Source: Actinomadura rubteroloni (GTDB lineage Bacteria; Actinomycetota; Actinomycetes; Streptosporangiales; Streptosporangiaceae). From it: a DNA stretch of 64,000 nucleotides. Below the pieces are notes generated by a model. It was given only the letters and a program-made list of their open reading frames with translations. It did no database searches and had not been told where the DNA came from. The position numbers and the translations under genes were made by a program. The DNA lies in the NCBI RefSeq assembly GCF_002911665.1, contig NZ_MTBP01000002.1, positions 186,001 through 250,000 of the forward strand, written 5' to 3'. Of the stretch, positions 43,529-52,399 are shown in pieces (within the stretch, counting starts at the first letter, position 1; each line of letters begins with the position of its first letter).

Positions 43529-43935
43529 CGTGCGTCTCCAGGGGGGTCGGGGCGTTCGACGACGACGGTGGTGGACTTCACGACGGCCTCGGCGACGACG
43601 CCGACCTCCAGGCCCAGCTCGTCGGCCGCCTCGCGGCTCATCAGCGAGACGATCCGGAACGGCCCGGCCTGGACGTCCACCTGGGCCATGACGCCGTCGC
43701 GGATCACCGCCGTGACGATGCCGCGCATCCGGTTGCGCGCCGAGGAGAACCGTTCGGCCTGGTCGCCGCCCGCCGCCTGCGCGCGGACGAACTCCGCGAG
43801 CGCCGCGCCGGGGATCCGGCGGTGCCCGTGCTCGTCCCGGTCGGCGACGAGCCGTCCGCCGTCCACCCACCGGCGGACGGTGTCGGCGCTGACGCCGAGC
43901 AGGGCGGCGGCCTCACTGATCCGGAACGTCGTCAC
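43525..43935 (-). CDS. HTH-Mop molybdate-responsive regulator
   Basis: The 136-residue protein joins an excisionase/MerR-like HTH (RISEAAALLGVSADTVRRWVDGG, HRRIPGAALAEFV) to one molybdopterin-binding Mop/TOBE domain. The latter has SARNRMRGIVTAVIRDGVMA and VSLMSREAADELGLEVG. It probably binds molybdate and controls the operon it heads, a compact counterpart of ModE. I chose the GTG at 43935 over a TTG at 43941. The spacer to the divergent esterase is the likely operator region. Confidence 0.88.
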   Translation of the reverse strand: MTTFRISEAAALLGVSADTVRRWVDGGRLVADRDEHGHRRIPGAALAEFVRAQAAGGDQAERFSSARNRMRGIVTAVIRDGVMAQVDVQAGPFRIVSLMSREAADELGLEVGVVAEAVVKSTTVVVERPDPPGDAR

Positions 43936-44086
43936 GAGCAAACCCTACCGATCCGCAAATACAACCCCTTAGTCGACTCTCTCCTTCGATATGCGACCGT
44001 GATGACGATCCAGCAGTGGCAACTGCGGCATGCGACACCGCGCCGGGCTCTTGGCCGCGCGGACCGCGACGCGGTAGGCAGGAGGC

Positions 44087-45049
44087 GTGGAGAACCTCGT
44101 GATCGAGCGGCGCGGCCGGGCCAGCCTGCGGTCGCGGGCCGTGGCGGGCGGCGTCCGGGGCGTCGTGCGGCCCCGGCTCGCGCGCCTGGCCGCCCGCCCG
44201 CTGGACGACCGGGCGCTGCGGCGCGTCGCCGCCATCGACCGGCTCGCCGGACGGGCCGGGACGCCGCGCGGCGTGTCCTGCGAGCCCGTCCGGTTCGACG
44301 GGTTCGGCGCCGAATGGGTCCACGGACGCGGCGTCGGACGGGACCGGAGCCGCGCGATCCTCTACCTGCACGGCGGCGGCTGGGTGTGCTGCGGCCTCAA
44401 CACGCACCGGCGGATGGTCGCGTGGTTCGGCGCGGCGGCGGGCGTCCCCGCGCTGTCGGTGGACTACCGGATGTTCCCGGCCGTCCCGTTCGAGCGCGAG
44501 GTCGAGGACTGCGTCGCCGCCTACCGGTGGCTGCTGGAGTCCCGCGACCCGGCCGACATCGTGATCATGGGCGACTCGGCGGGCGGCCACCTCACGTTCG
44601 CGACGGCGCTGCGCGCCCGCGCCGAGGGCTTGCCGCTCCCCGCCGCGCTCGTCGGCCTCTCCCCCGCGCTGGACCTGGACCTGACGGCCAAGCTCGCGCA
44701 CGAGAACGTCCGGCTCGACCCGTCCGCGCCCGCCGAGCTGTTCCAACGGCTCGTGGACGCGTTCGCCGGGCACCTCGACACCTCAGATCCGGACATCTCG
44801 CCCGTCCGGGCCGATCTGACGGGCCTGCCGCCGACGCTGCTCACGGCGGGCTCCACCGAACTGCTGTTCAGCGACTCCGCCGAGATGGCGCGGCGGCTCG
44901 CGGACGCGGGCGTCCCGGTGACATTCGACGTCTGGGACCGGCAGATCCACGTGTTCCAGATGTTCGGCCCGCTGCTGCCCGAGTCCCGCGCCTCCATCCG
45001 CGACATCGGCCGGTTCGTGCGGCGGGCGCTCAGCGCAGCGCCGCGCTGA
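44087..45049 (+). CDS. Alpha/beta-hydrolase, hormone-sensitive-lipase family
   Basis: The 320-residue esterase has the oxyanion motif LHGGGWV, the nucleophile elbow IMGDSAGGHL, a late Asp in TFDVWD and the catalytic His in RQIHVFQMF. These define family IV (HSL) esterases, which act on short acyl esters. There is no signal peptide. GTG at 44087 follows AGGAGG with only one base between, so a GTG four codons later may be used. Its last 20 bases overlap a convergent gene. Substrate unknown. Confidence 0.88.
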   Translation: MENLVIERRGRASLRSRAVAGGVRGVVRPRLARLAARPLDDRALRRVAAIDRLAGRAGTPRGVSCEPVRFDGFGAEWVHGRGVGRDRSRAILYLHGGGWVCCGLNTHRRMVAWFGAAAGVPALSVDYRMFPAVPFEREVEDCVAAYRWLLESRDPADIVIMGDSAGGHLTFATALRARAEGLPLPAALVGLSPALDLDLTAKLAHENVRLDPSAPAELFQRLVDAFAGHLDTSDPDISPVRADLTGLPPTLLTAGSTELLFSDSAEMARRLADAGVPVTFDVWDRQIHVFQMFGPLLPESRASIRDIGRFVRRALSAAPR

Positions 45050-46175
45050 CCATCCCGAGGACGGACCAGTCGGCGCGGCCGTCGCGGCACAGCTCCCCGT
45101 AGGTCGTGATCTCCACCCGCGTGACCTCGCCGTCCGCCGCGACGCCGTGCGGGCCCGCCGCGCGCAGCCGCGCCAGCTCGGCGTCGGTGATCTCGGCGGC
45201 GTAGACGTGCGCGCGGTGCGCCGAGAGCGTGGCCGCGACCTGCCGCGTCCCGCACGGCCGCAGCCGGTCGGCGGCCAGGACGAGCCCGGTCTCCTCGGCG
45301 ACCTCCGCGAGCGCGGTCTCCGGCGGCGCGCCGGGGCCGGACCCGCCGGGCGGCTCGTGGACGAACCCGTCCGGCGCCGCGCCCGGCGCGCGGAACTCGC
45401 GGACCAGCACGATCTCGGTCGCGTCCAGGGTCGGCCCCGGCCGGTAGAGCACGACCGCCGAGACGTCCGGGCGCCCGAGCACGACCTCGCCGTCCTTGAC
45501 CCGGTCCTCGGCGGCCACGCGGACCCGCACGCTCAGCGCCCAGAACGCCGCCGGACGGTCCTTCACCGGCAGCCGCCACACCAGCCGCGCCCCGAGCAGG
45601 ACGTTCCCCGCCCCGCGCTGCGCCCCGTACCAGTGCCGGAACGACGGCTCCCGCCACACCAGCAGCGGCACCTCGCGCTCGCCCCCGGAGCGGACGGCGC
45701 CCGTCCCGATCCGCTCCAGCGCCGCCGCCAGCGTCCCCGGCAGGTCCTCAGCGACCGGCATGCCAGCCCGGACCGCGTGGTGCAGCAGATAGCGGTTCTT
45801 CGGGGCGTCCGGCGGGGCGCCGAACACCGCGCGCCCGCTGGCGTGCCACATCCCGAACTCGACGTTCGTCGTGAAGCCGGGCAGCGTGTCCAGGTCGCGC
45901 GGCACGTAGAAGACCACCTCGTCGGCCAGGTGCAGGCAGCGCTCCTCCCAGTCCACCTGGCCGAGGTAGTCGCCGTGCCAGCCGTCCTCCGGTTCCGGCG
46001 AGAACACGACCAGCCGGCCCGGACCGCGCCACCGCCGCCGCAGCTCGGCGACGGCCGCGGGCCGCCACGACGCGACGTCCGCCGCGCGCGGCGACGGACC
46101 CGCCAGGAACACCGCCGCCGCCCACGCGTCCGGCGGTTCCTGCGGGGCGAACACGACGCTGACCTCGGGATTCAC
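45030..46175 (-). CDS. Nucleoside 2-deoxyribosyltransferase-like domain fused to a NUDIX hydrolase
   Basis: The 381-residue protein has two parts. The first 180 residues resemble Nuc_deoxyrib_tr2: VFLAGPSPRAADVASWR, GQVDWEERCLHLADEVVFYV and TNVEFGMWHASG. The rest is a NUDIX domain with EPPGGSGPGAPP then ETALAEVAEETGLV, where the NUDIX-box Arg is Ala but the glutamates remain. The fusion suggests handling of modified nucleosides or nucleoside diphosphate sugars. The GTG at 46175 has AAGGG seven bases upstream; an ATG at 46199 has none. Confidence 0.8.
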   Translation of the reverse strand: MNPEVSVVFAPQEPPDAWAAAVFLAGPSPRAADVASWRPAAVAELRRRWRGPGRLVVFSPEPEDGWHGDYLGQVDWEERCLHLADEVVFYVPRDLDTLPGFTTNVEFGMWHASGRAVFGAPPDAPKNRYLLHHAVRAGMPVAEDLPGTLAAALERIGTGAVRSGGEREVPLLVWREPSFRHWYGAQRGAGNVLLGARLVWRLPVKDRPAAFWALSVRVRVAAEDRVKDGEVVLGRPDVSAVVLYRPGPTLDATEIVLVREFRAPGAAPDGFVHEPPGGSGPGAPPETALAEVAEETGLVLAADRLRPCGTRQVAATLSAHRAHVYAAEITDAELARLRAAGPHGVAADGEVTRVEITTYGELCRDGRADWSVLGMVSAALR

Positions 46176-46271
46176 GATCCGCCCTTCGTTTTCGCGCATG
46201 TTCGGACCGGGAGGCCGGGGGTAGGGGGCGCGCCAAGCAGAACGCACCTAAATTCACCCCGGAGGGTCACC

Positions 46272-46919
46272 ATGAATCGAACCATGCGGGCACCGCGCAC
46301 CAGGGGTGCCCTCAGCGGAATGCTTCTCACGCTGCTCGGGCTGTGGGGCGGCCTCATTCCCTTCATCGGACCGTACGCCCACTTCGGGTTCGCCCCGGAC
46401 CGGGCGTGGCACTTCACGGCCGACCGCTTCTGGCTGATCGTCCTGCCGGCGGTCGCCACGATCATCGGCGGGCTGATCCTCATGTTCGCCGCGAACCGCG
46501 CCGTCGCGATGTTCGGCGGCTGGCTCGCCGCCGCGGGCGGCCTGTGGTTCGCGGTCGGCGGGGCGATCGCCGCGCTGTGGAGCGGCGGCCTCGGCACGCC
46601 CCTCGGCGGCAGCCTGGGGCATCGCATCGCCGTGGTGCTCTCGCTGACCACCGGGCTCGGCGCGCTGATCACGATGATCGCCGGACTGGCCCTCGGACGC
46701 TTCGCCGTCGTCGGCGTGCGCGAGTCGCGCCGCGCCGAGGCCGCGGGAGCGGCAGGTGTGGGCGCCGGGGCCGAGCGCGAACACGGCGCTCCGCGCCAGG
46801 GCGCCGCGCCGGAGTGGGAGCGCACCGGCGAGAACCGCGGCCGGCCGGTCCCCGCGCACGGACGCGCCGGACGCAACTCCAGCGAGCGGGCCGCCGGTGA
46901 ACTGCGCGACCGGCACTGA
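46272..46919 (+). CDS. Four-segment membrane protein of unknown function
   Basis: The 215-residue protein has about four hydrophobic segments (GMLLTLLGLWGGLIPFIG, FWLIVLPAVATIIGGLILMF, MFGGWLAAAGGLWFAVGGAI, ALITMIAGLALGRFAVVGV). A polar tail of about 70 residues follows, rich in Ala, Gly, Arg and Glu and probably cytoplasmic. GGAGG lies six bases before the ATG. No family with a known role is recognised; similar small membrane proteins are frequent in actinobacteria. Its stop runs into a short tandem repeat. Confidence 0.75.
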   Translation: MNRTMRAPRTRGALSGMLLTLLGLWGGLIPFIGPYAHFGFAPDRAWHFTADRFWLIVLPAVATIIGGLILMFAANRAVAMFGGWLAAAGGLWFAVGGAIAALWSGGLGTPLGGSLGHRIAVVLSLTTGLGALITMIAGLALGRFAVVGVRESRRAEAAGAAGVGAGAEREHGAPRQGAAPEWERTGENRGRPVPAHGRAGRNSSERAAGELRDRH

Positions 46920-46965
46920 CCGGTGCGGCGGCCGGTGCCGCGACCGGCGCTGCGACCGGCGCCGG
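46918..46965. repeat. Four-unit 12-base tandem repeat
   Basis: Units GACCGGTGCGGC, GGCCGGTGCCGC, GACCGGCGCTGC and GACCGGCGCCGG follow one another directly from the stop codon of the membrane protein gene. The repeat probably folds and may help to terminate the convergent transcripts. Confidence 0.6.
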
Positions 46966-46972
46966 GCGCGGC

Positions 46973-47176
46973 TCACCGGTCGCGGGACCGGCGCATGTCG
47001 CGAATCGTCTTGCTCGTCTCATAGCCGTCGTCGTCGCGGACGTCCACGTCGTCGCGGTCGGTGAACATGCCGACGAAGGCGACGAGCAGCCCGACACCGC
47101 CGATCCACGGCGCGTGCCACACGAAACTGAGGGCGATGCAGACGGCAGCGATGGACAGCAGGATCAGGAGCTTCAT
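46973..47176 (-). CDS. Small membrane protein (67 residues)
   Basis: The protein has a hydrophobic start (LLILLSIAAVCIALSFVW and IGGVGLLVAFVGMF, two segments) and a charged tail DRDDVDVRDDDGYETSKT with a basic end. It has no recognised family. It is downstream of the der gene region on the same strand, separated by a terminator, with its own ATG at 47176. Confidence 0.65.
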   Translation of the reverse strand: MKLLILLSIAAVCIALSFVWHAPWIGGVGLLVAFVGMFTDRDDVDVRDDDGYETSKTIRDMRRSRDR

Positions 47177-47257
47177 GTCGCACCCACCTCGCGCACCCGG
47201 GCCGTCCCGGGCCGGGGACGGTGGACAGAGATCCGGTCCGTCCGCATCCTGACACGG

Positions 47258-47293
47258 CGGGACCCGTCCGGGAAGACTCCCGGACGGGTCCCG
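47258..47293 (-). terminator. Perfect 16-bp hairpin after der
   Basis: CGGGACCCGTCCGGGA (47258-47273), AGAC, TCCCGGACGGGTCCCG (47278-47293) lies three bases beyond the der stop. It closes the long cmk-der housekeeping operon. Confidence 0.75.
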
Positions 47294-47296
47294 TCG

Positions 47297-48721
47297 CTAC
47301 TTCTTGCGGGCCCGCTTCTCGCGGATCTTCATCGTCACGTCCAGCGGGGCGCCCGCGAACCCGAACTCCTCGCGCAGCCGCCGCTCGATGAACCGGCGGT
47401 AGCCCTCCTCCAGGAAACCGGTCGTGAACAGCACGAACCGCGGGGGGCGCACGCCCGCCTGCGTCGCGAACAGCACGCGCGGCTGCTTGCCGCCCCTGAT
47501 CGGGTGCGGGTGGGAGTTCACGAGGTCGGCGAAGAACTGGTTCAGCTTGGACGTCGGGACGCGCTGGTCCCAGCCGGCCAGCGCCGTCTCCAGCGCCGGG
47601 ACGAACTTCTCCATGTGCCGTCCGGTGCGGGCCGAGACGTTCACGCGCGGCGCCCACCGGACGTGGTGGAGCTGCCGCTCGATCTCCCGCTCCAGGTAGT
47701 GGCGGCGCTCCTCGTCCAGCAGGTCCCACTTGTTGTAGGCGATCACCAGGGCGCGGCCCGAGTCGACCACCATCGAGATGATCCGCAGGTCCTGCTCGGC
47801 CAGCGACTCCGACGCGTCGACCAGCACGACCGCGACCTCGGCGCGCTCCAGCGCCGACTGCGTCCGCAGCGTCGCGTAGAAGTCGGCGCCCTGGTTCTCG
47901 CGGTGGCGGCGGCGGATCCCGGCCGTGTCGATGAACCGCCACACCTGCCCGCCGAGGGTGATCTCCTCGTCGATCGGGTCCCGCGTGGTGCCCGCGACGG
48001 CGTCCACGACCGCGCGGGTCTCCCCCGCGAGCTGGTTCAGCAGGCTGGACTTGCCGACGTTCGGGCGGCCGACCAGCGCGATCCGGCGCGGCCCGCCCTC
48101 CTCGGCGAACGTCTCCGGCGGCGCCTCCGCGGGCAGCGCCTCCAGCACCGCGTCCAGCAGGTCGCCGCTGCCGCGTCCGTGCAGCGCGCTGACCGGGTGC
48201 GGCTCGCCGATCCCGAGGTTCCACAGCAGCGCCGCGTCGGCCTCGGCGGAGACCCCGTCGACCTTGTTGGCGACCAGCACGACGGGCTTGCCGGAGCGGC
48301 GCAGGATCTCCACGACGGCCTCGTCGACGTCGGTCGCGCCGACGGTGGCGTCCACCACGAACATGACGACGTCGGCGAGGTCCACCGCGAGCCGCGCCTG
48401 CTCGGCGATCGACGCGGCCAAGCCGCGCGCGTCCGGCAGCCAGCCGCCGGTGTCCACCACGGTGAACCGGCGCCCGCTCCACGTCGCGTCGTAGGCGACG
48501 CGGTCGCGGGTGACGCCGGGCACGTCCTCAACGACGGCCTCGCGGCGGCCGAGGATGCGGTTCACCAGCGTGGACTTCCCGACGTTCGGGCGGCCCACCA
48601 CCGCGACCACCGGCGCGGGCGGCGCGTCGGGCGGCGGCGCGTCGAGGTCGACGCCGATGTGGAAGTCGTGTTCGCTCACTAGAAGTCCCCTACGGTCCGG
48701 CGCGGCGGCCGGCCCGCTCAT
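47297..48721 (-). CDS. der: Ribosome-assembly GTPase Der (EngA)
   Basis: The protein of up to 474 residues has two tandem Era-like G domains. Domain 1 starts [20 protein letters not shown] with DTGGWLPDA and ANKVDG, and domain 2 starts [20 protein letters not shown] with DTAGIRRRH and [10 protein letters not shown]-terminal KH-like domain follows and ends EKRARKK. Der is essential for 50S maturation. The ATG at 48721 overlaps the cmk stop (ATGA); a GTG at 48679 with AGGGG seven bases upstream is an equally good start and would shorten the protein by 14 residues. Confidence 0.95.
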   Translation of the reverse strand: MSGPAAAPDRRGLLVSEHDFHIGVDLDAPPPDAPPAPVVAVVGRPNVGKSTLVNRILGRREAVVEDVPGVTRDRVAYDATWSGRRFTVVDTGGWLPDARGLAASIAEQARLAVDLADVVMFVVDATVGATDVDEAVVEILRRSGKPVVLVANKVDGVSAEADAALLWNLGIGEPHPVSALHGRGSGDLLDAVLEALPAEAPPETFAEEGGPRRIALVGRPNVGKSSLLNQLAGETRAVVDAVAGTTRDPIDEEITLGGQVWRFIDTAGIRRRHRENQGADFYATLRTQSALERAEVAVVLVDASESLAEQDLRIISMVVDSGRALVIAYNKWDLLDEERRHYLEREIERQLHHVRWAPRVNVSARTGRHMEKFVPALETALAGWDQRVPTSKLNQFFADLVNSHPHPIRGGKQPRVLFATQAGVRPPRFVLFTTGFLEEGYRRFIERRLREEFGFAGAPLDVTMKIREKRARKK

Positions 48722-49380
48722 GTCTGCTCTTTGGCGAGGCGGACGACCGCCTCGATGACCTCGGCGAGGCCCAGTTCGGTCGAGTCGATCTCGGTCGCGT
48801 CCGCGGCCCTGGTCAGCGGGGACGTCGTGCGCGTCGAGTCGAGCCGGTCGCGGCGGGCCTGCTCGTCCAGCGTGACCGTCACCGACGCGGCCGGGTCGGC
48901 GGCCAGGTCCTTCGCGCGCCGCTGGGCGCGCACCTGCTCGCTGGCGGTCAGGTACACCTTGACGGGCGCGTCCGGGACGACGACCGTGCCGATGTCGCGG
49001 CCCTCCACGACGATGCCGCCGGTTCCGATGATCTCACGCTGCAGGACCACCAGCCGCGCCCGGACCGCCGGAACCGCGCTGACCGCGCTGACGGCGTTGG
49101 TGACCTCGCGGGTGCGGATGGGCTCGGAGACGTCCGTGCCGTCCACCGTGATCGTCGGCGCGGACGGGTCGGTGCCGACCTCCAGGACGGGGTCGGCCGC
49201 GCGTGCCGCGACGGCCTCCGGGTCGTCCACGGGGACGTCGTTCTGCACCATCCACCAGGTCATGGCCCGGTACATCGCGCCCGTGTCGAGGTAGCGCAGG
49301 CCGAGCGCGCGGGCGACGCCCTTGGACGCGCTGGACTTGCCGGACCCCGAAGGACCGTCCATGGCGATGACGAGCGACAC
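48718..49380 (-). CDS. cmk: Cytidylate kinase
   Basis: The 220-residue protein has the P-loop [52 protein letters not shown] and [15 protein letters not shown]. It phosphorylates CMP and dCMP. The GTG start has GGGAG five bases upstream. It sits between tyrA and der, the usual actinobacterial order. Confidence 0.95.
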   Translation of the reverse strand: MSLVIAMDGPSGSGKSSASKGVARALGLRYLDTGAMYRAMTWWMVQNDVPVDDPEAVAARAADPVLEVGTDPSAPTITVDGTDVSEPIRTREVTNAVSAVSAVPAVRARLVVLQREIIGTGGIVVEGRDIGTVVVPDAPVKVYLTASEQVRAQRRAKDLAADPAASVTVTLDEQARRDRLDSTRTTSPLTRAADATEIDSTELGLAEVIEAVVRLAKEQT

Positions 49381-49529
49381 GATCGCTCCCTCTCTGCGTT
49401 CGGGTGAAGGCCCGCGACGGCGGGCGGACGAGGCCGCGCCGGACGCCCCGGATCGCGGGCGGCCCCGGCCGTTCAGCGTACCGGTACGCACGCACCGCGA
49501 CGGCCCGGTTCGGGCCGGTGCGCGGCGGT

Positions 49530-50630
49530 TCAGCCGGGGACGGACCAGCCCCGCGCGCGCAGTTCGGCGGCCAGCGTCTCGGCCGCCTCGGGCTGCACGG
49601 CGATCTCCAGCACGCCGAGCGGACGGCCCGGCGAGTGCTCGATCGTCACGTCCTCGATGTTGACGCCCGCGATCCCGGCCGCCTGGAAGATCATCGCCAG
49701 CTCGCCGGGACGGTCGGGGATGACGACCGTGACGGTCGCGAACGCCTGGCCCGGCCCGCCGTGCTTGCCGGGGATCCGGGACCGTCCGGCGTTGCCGCGC
49801 AGCAGCAGGTCCGCGACGTGGCCCGCCGCGCCCTCGCTGCCGTCGCGCAGCAGCGACGCGGCCACCGCGAGGTCGGTCGCGACGGACTCCAGCACGTCCG
49901 CGACCGGGGCCGCGTTCGCGCTGAGGATGCCGATCCACAGGCGCGGGTCGCTGGCGGCGATGCGGGTGACGTCCCGGACGCCCTGCCCGGCGAGGCCGAG
50001 CGCGGTGTCGTCGGCGCCGGTCAGCCGCGCCGCGACCGCCGCCGACACGACGTGCGGGGCGTGCGACACGAGGGCGACGGCGCGGTCGTGCTCGTCGGCC
50101 TCGACCACGACGGGTTCGGCGCCGCACGTCCGCGCCAGCGCCTCGACCGCCGCCACGGCGTCGGGGGCGGTCTGCGGAGTCGGGCACAGCGCCCACGGAC
50201 GGCCGAGGAAGAGGTCGTCGCGGGCGGCGGCGGGACCGGAGCGCTCGCGTCCGGCCAGCGGATGCCCGGCGACGAACGACGCCGGGTCGCAGCCCAGCTC
50301 GGCGGCCTGCCGCAGCGGCAGCGCCTTGACGCTCGCGACGTCGGTGTAGACGCGGGCGAGGCCGCGCTTCTGCGCGTCCAGGAGGGTGACGGCGACGGCG
50401 GCGGGCGGCACCGCGAGCACCGCGACGTCGGCGGGACCGCCGGGCGGCGGGCCGTCGCCGCCGGGCAGCTCGGTGCCGGCGCCGAGCCCGACGGCCAGCT
50501 CCAGCGCCGCGCGGTCCCGGTCGGCGAGCAGCACCTCGGCGCCCCGCGCCCGCAGCACGAGCGCGATCGACGTGCCGATCAGCCCGGTGCCGACCACCAC
50601 GACGCGCCGGGGGGCTCCCTCGTCTGCCAT
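49530..50630 (-). CDS. tyrA: Prephenate dehydrogenase
   Basis: The 366-residue protein has an NAD(P)-binding VVVVGTGLIGTSIALVL, the prephenate-binding AGHPLAGRERSGP and EHDRAVALVSHAPHVVSAA. A C-terminal ACT domain (TVTVVIPDRPGELAMIFQAA) could give feedback control by tyrosine. It follows aroH by 43 bases on the same strand, so chorismate mutase and this enzyme make consecutive steps to tyrosine. Confidence 0.94.
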   Translation of the reverse strand: MADEGAPRRVVVVGTGLIGTSIALVLRARGAEVLLADRDRAALELAVGLGAGTELPGGDGPPPGGPADVAVLAVPPAAVAVTLLDAQKRGLARVYTDVASVKALPLRQAAELGCDPASFVAGHPLAGRERSGPAAARDDLFLGRPWALCPTPQTAPDAVAAVEALARTCGAEPVVVEADEHDRAVALVSHAPHVVSAAVAARLTGADDTALGLAGQGVRDVTRIAASDPRLWIGILSANAAPVADVLESVATDLAVAASLLRDGSEGAAGHVADLLLRGNAGRSRIPGKHGGPGQAFATVTVVIPDRPGELAMIFQAAGIAGVNIEDVTIEHSPGRPLGVLEIAVQPEAAETLAAELRARGWSVPG

Positions 50631-50673
50631 CCCGCCACCCTAGCGCGTGCCCGCGCTCGCTCCGGCCCGCCCG

Positions 50674-51036
50674 CTACTGGGCGATGTCGAGGCGCAGGGC
50701 CGTCGCTCCGCGCAGGTAGACGTGCTGGATGTCCGAGCGCGGACGGTCGGCGCTGACGTGCGCCATCAGCCGGATCACGCGGGGCAGCGCGTGCGGCACC
50801 GCGATCTCCGCCGCGCACAGCAGCGGGACGTCGTGGAACCCGAGCTTGCGCGCCGCGAGCGCCGGGAACTCGGCCGTCAGGTCCGGAGTGGCGGTGAACA
50901 GCACGCTGATCACGTCGTCGGTGGTCAGCGCGTTGCGCTCCATGACGGCGGTGACCAGCTCCGCCGTCGCCGACAGGATCTCGTCACGGTCGTCGGCGTC
51001 CACCTGGATCGCCCCGCGCACCGCGTGTACCGCCAC
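50674..51036 (-). CDS. aroH: Chorismate mutase, AroH type
   Basis: The 120-residue protein fits the trimeric AroH fold: VRGAIQVDADDRDEILSAT, ISVLFTATPDLTAEFPALAA, PLLCAAEIAVPHALPRVIR and VYLRGATALRLDI. It turns chorismate into prephenate for tyrA next to it. GTG start with AGGAGG six bases upstream. Confidence 0.94.
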   Translation of the reverse strand: MAVHAVRGAIQVDADDRDEILSATAELVTAVMERNALTTDDVISVLFTATPDLTAEFPALAARKLGFHDVPLLCAAEIAVPHALPRVIRLMAHVSADRPRSDIQHVYLRGATALRLDIAQ

Positions 51037-51071
51037 TCTCGTCCTCCTCTTCGCCGCGCCGCCCGGCGCTC

Positions 51072-51827
51072 CTACAGCCCCACGGCCTTGTACAGCTCGC
51101 CGACCTCACGGACGGTCAGCGTCCGCATCCCGCCCGGCTTGAGCTGGCCGAGCTTCACCGGCCCGAACTGTACGCGGGCGAGCTGCTGGACGGGGAAGCC
51201 GACCTCCTTCAGCAGCCGCCGCACGATGTGCTTGCGCCCCTCGTGCAGGGTGATCTCCACCAGCACCCGGCGGCCGACCTGGTCGAAGATCCGGAACCCG
51301 TCGGCCTGGGCGAACCCGTCGTCCAGCTCGACGCCCCTGCGCAGCCTGCGGCCGAGGTCGCGCGGGATCGGCCCGTGGATCTCGGCGAGGTAGGTCTTGT
51401 CGACGCCGAATGACGGGTGCATCAGCCGGTGCGACAGCTCGCCGTCGTTGGTGAGCAGGATCAGGCCCTCGGTGTCGGTGTCGAGCCGTCCGACGTGGAA
51501 CAGGCGCTCGGGGACCTCCACGTAGTCGGCGAGGGACTTGCGGCCCCGCTCGTCCGCCATCGTGCTCACCACGCCGCGCGGCTTGTTGATCATGTAGTAC
51601 CGCATCTCGGCGCGCGTCTCGACCCGGCGGCCGTCCACATGGATCACCGCGCGCCGGGGGTCGACGCGCTCGCCGAACCGGAAGACCTTCTTGCCGTCGA
51701 CCGTCACCCGGCCCTCGCCGATCAGCTCCTCGCAGTGCCGGCGGCTGCCGATCCCGGCGTCCGCCAGCACCTTCTGCAGCCGCACCTCCTGGACGTCCTC
51801 GTCGGCGCGGCCCTGGTTATCGCTCAC
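51072..51827 (-). CDS. rluB: 23S rRNA pseudouridine synthase, RluB/RsuA family
   Basis: The 251-residue protein has an S4 domain (VRLQKVLADAGIGSRRHCEELI, VTVDGKKV) and the catalytic motif GRLDTDTEGLILLTNDG, with the active-site Asp, plus EGRKHIVRRLLKEVG. RluB-type enzymes modify 23S rRNA near position 2605 (E. coli). The GTG overlaps the scpB stop (GTGA), part of the conserved scpA-scpB-rluB run. Confidence 0.92.
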   Translation of the reverse strand: MSDNQGRADEDVQEVRLQKVLADAGIGSRRHCEELIGEGRVTVDGKKVFRFGERVDPRRAVIHVDGRRVETRAEMRYYMINKPRGVVSTMADERGRKSLADYVEVPERLFHVGRLDTDTEGLILLTNDGELSHRLMHPSFGVDKTYLAEIHGPIPRDLGRRLRRGVELDDGFAQADGFRIFDQVGRRVLVEITLHEGRKHIVRRLLKEVGFPVQQLARVQFGPVKLGQLKPGGMRTLTVREVGELYKAVGL

Positions 51828-52399
51828 GTGTCCTCAATTATCTCGTCCGGAAGGTCATCGGGAAGGTAGGGGGCGAGGTCGGGCAGCTCGTCCAGATCGC
51901 GCAGGCCCAGCCGCTCCAGAAAGTACCCGGTCGTCCGGTACAGGTGCGCCTGGCTCTCGGGGTCCTGCCCGACGTCCTCGATGAGGCCGCGCAGGGTCAG
52001 GGTGCGCATGACGCCGTCGCTGTTGACGCCCCGGATGGACGACACCCGCGCCCGGCTCACCGGCTGCCGGTAGGCCACGACCGCCAGCGTCTCCAGCGCC
52101 GCCTGCGTCAGCCGCGCCTGCTGCCCGTCGGTGACGAACCGCTCGACCACGGGCGCGCAGGCGTCCCGCGTGTAGAACCGCCAGCCGCCCGCGATCTCCC
52201 TCAAATCGAACCCCCGCCCGTCGGCGGTGTATTCCGCCGCCAGCTCGCGGAGCGTCGCGGTGATCTCGTGGACGGGCCGTTCCAGCAGGTGGGCGAGGTT
52301 CACGACCGGGACGGGCTCGTCCACGACGAGCAGGATCGCCTCGACCGACGCCCGCAGGCCCGGCCCCTCGGTCACGGATTCGGTCACGGTGTCGGTCAT
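51824..52399 (-). CDS. scpB: Segregation and condensation protein B
   Basis: The 191-residue protein is two winged helices: LRASVEAILLVVDEPVPV, then TQAALETLAVVAYRQPVSRA and IRGVNSDGVMRTLTLRGLIE, the ScpB signature. It binds the SMC-ScpA complex that compacts chromosomes. The ATG overlaps the scpA stop (ATGA), so the two are made in concert. Confidence 0.94.
   Translation of the reverse strand: MTDTVTESVTEGPGLRASVEAILLVVDEPVPVVNLAHLLERPVHEITATLRELAAEYTADGRGFDLREIAGGWRFYTRDACAPVVERFVTDGQQARLTQAALETLAVVAYRQPVSRARVSSIRGVNSDGVMRTLTLRGLIEDVGQDPESQAHLYRTTGYFLERLGLRDLDELPDLAPYLPDDLPDEIIEDT

Noticed and set aside
43936-44086. Molybdenum-cofactor riboswitch before the mod operon
   Set aside because: The spacer is short and shows no extended set of stems. 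A protein regulator with a Mop domain is encoded first in the operon and explains control.
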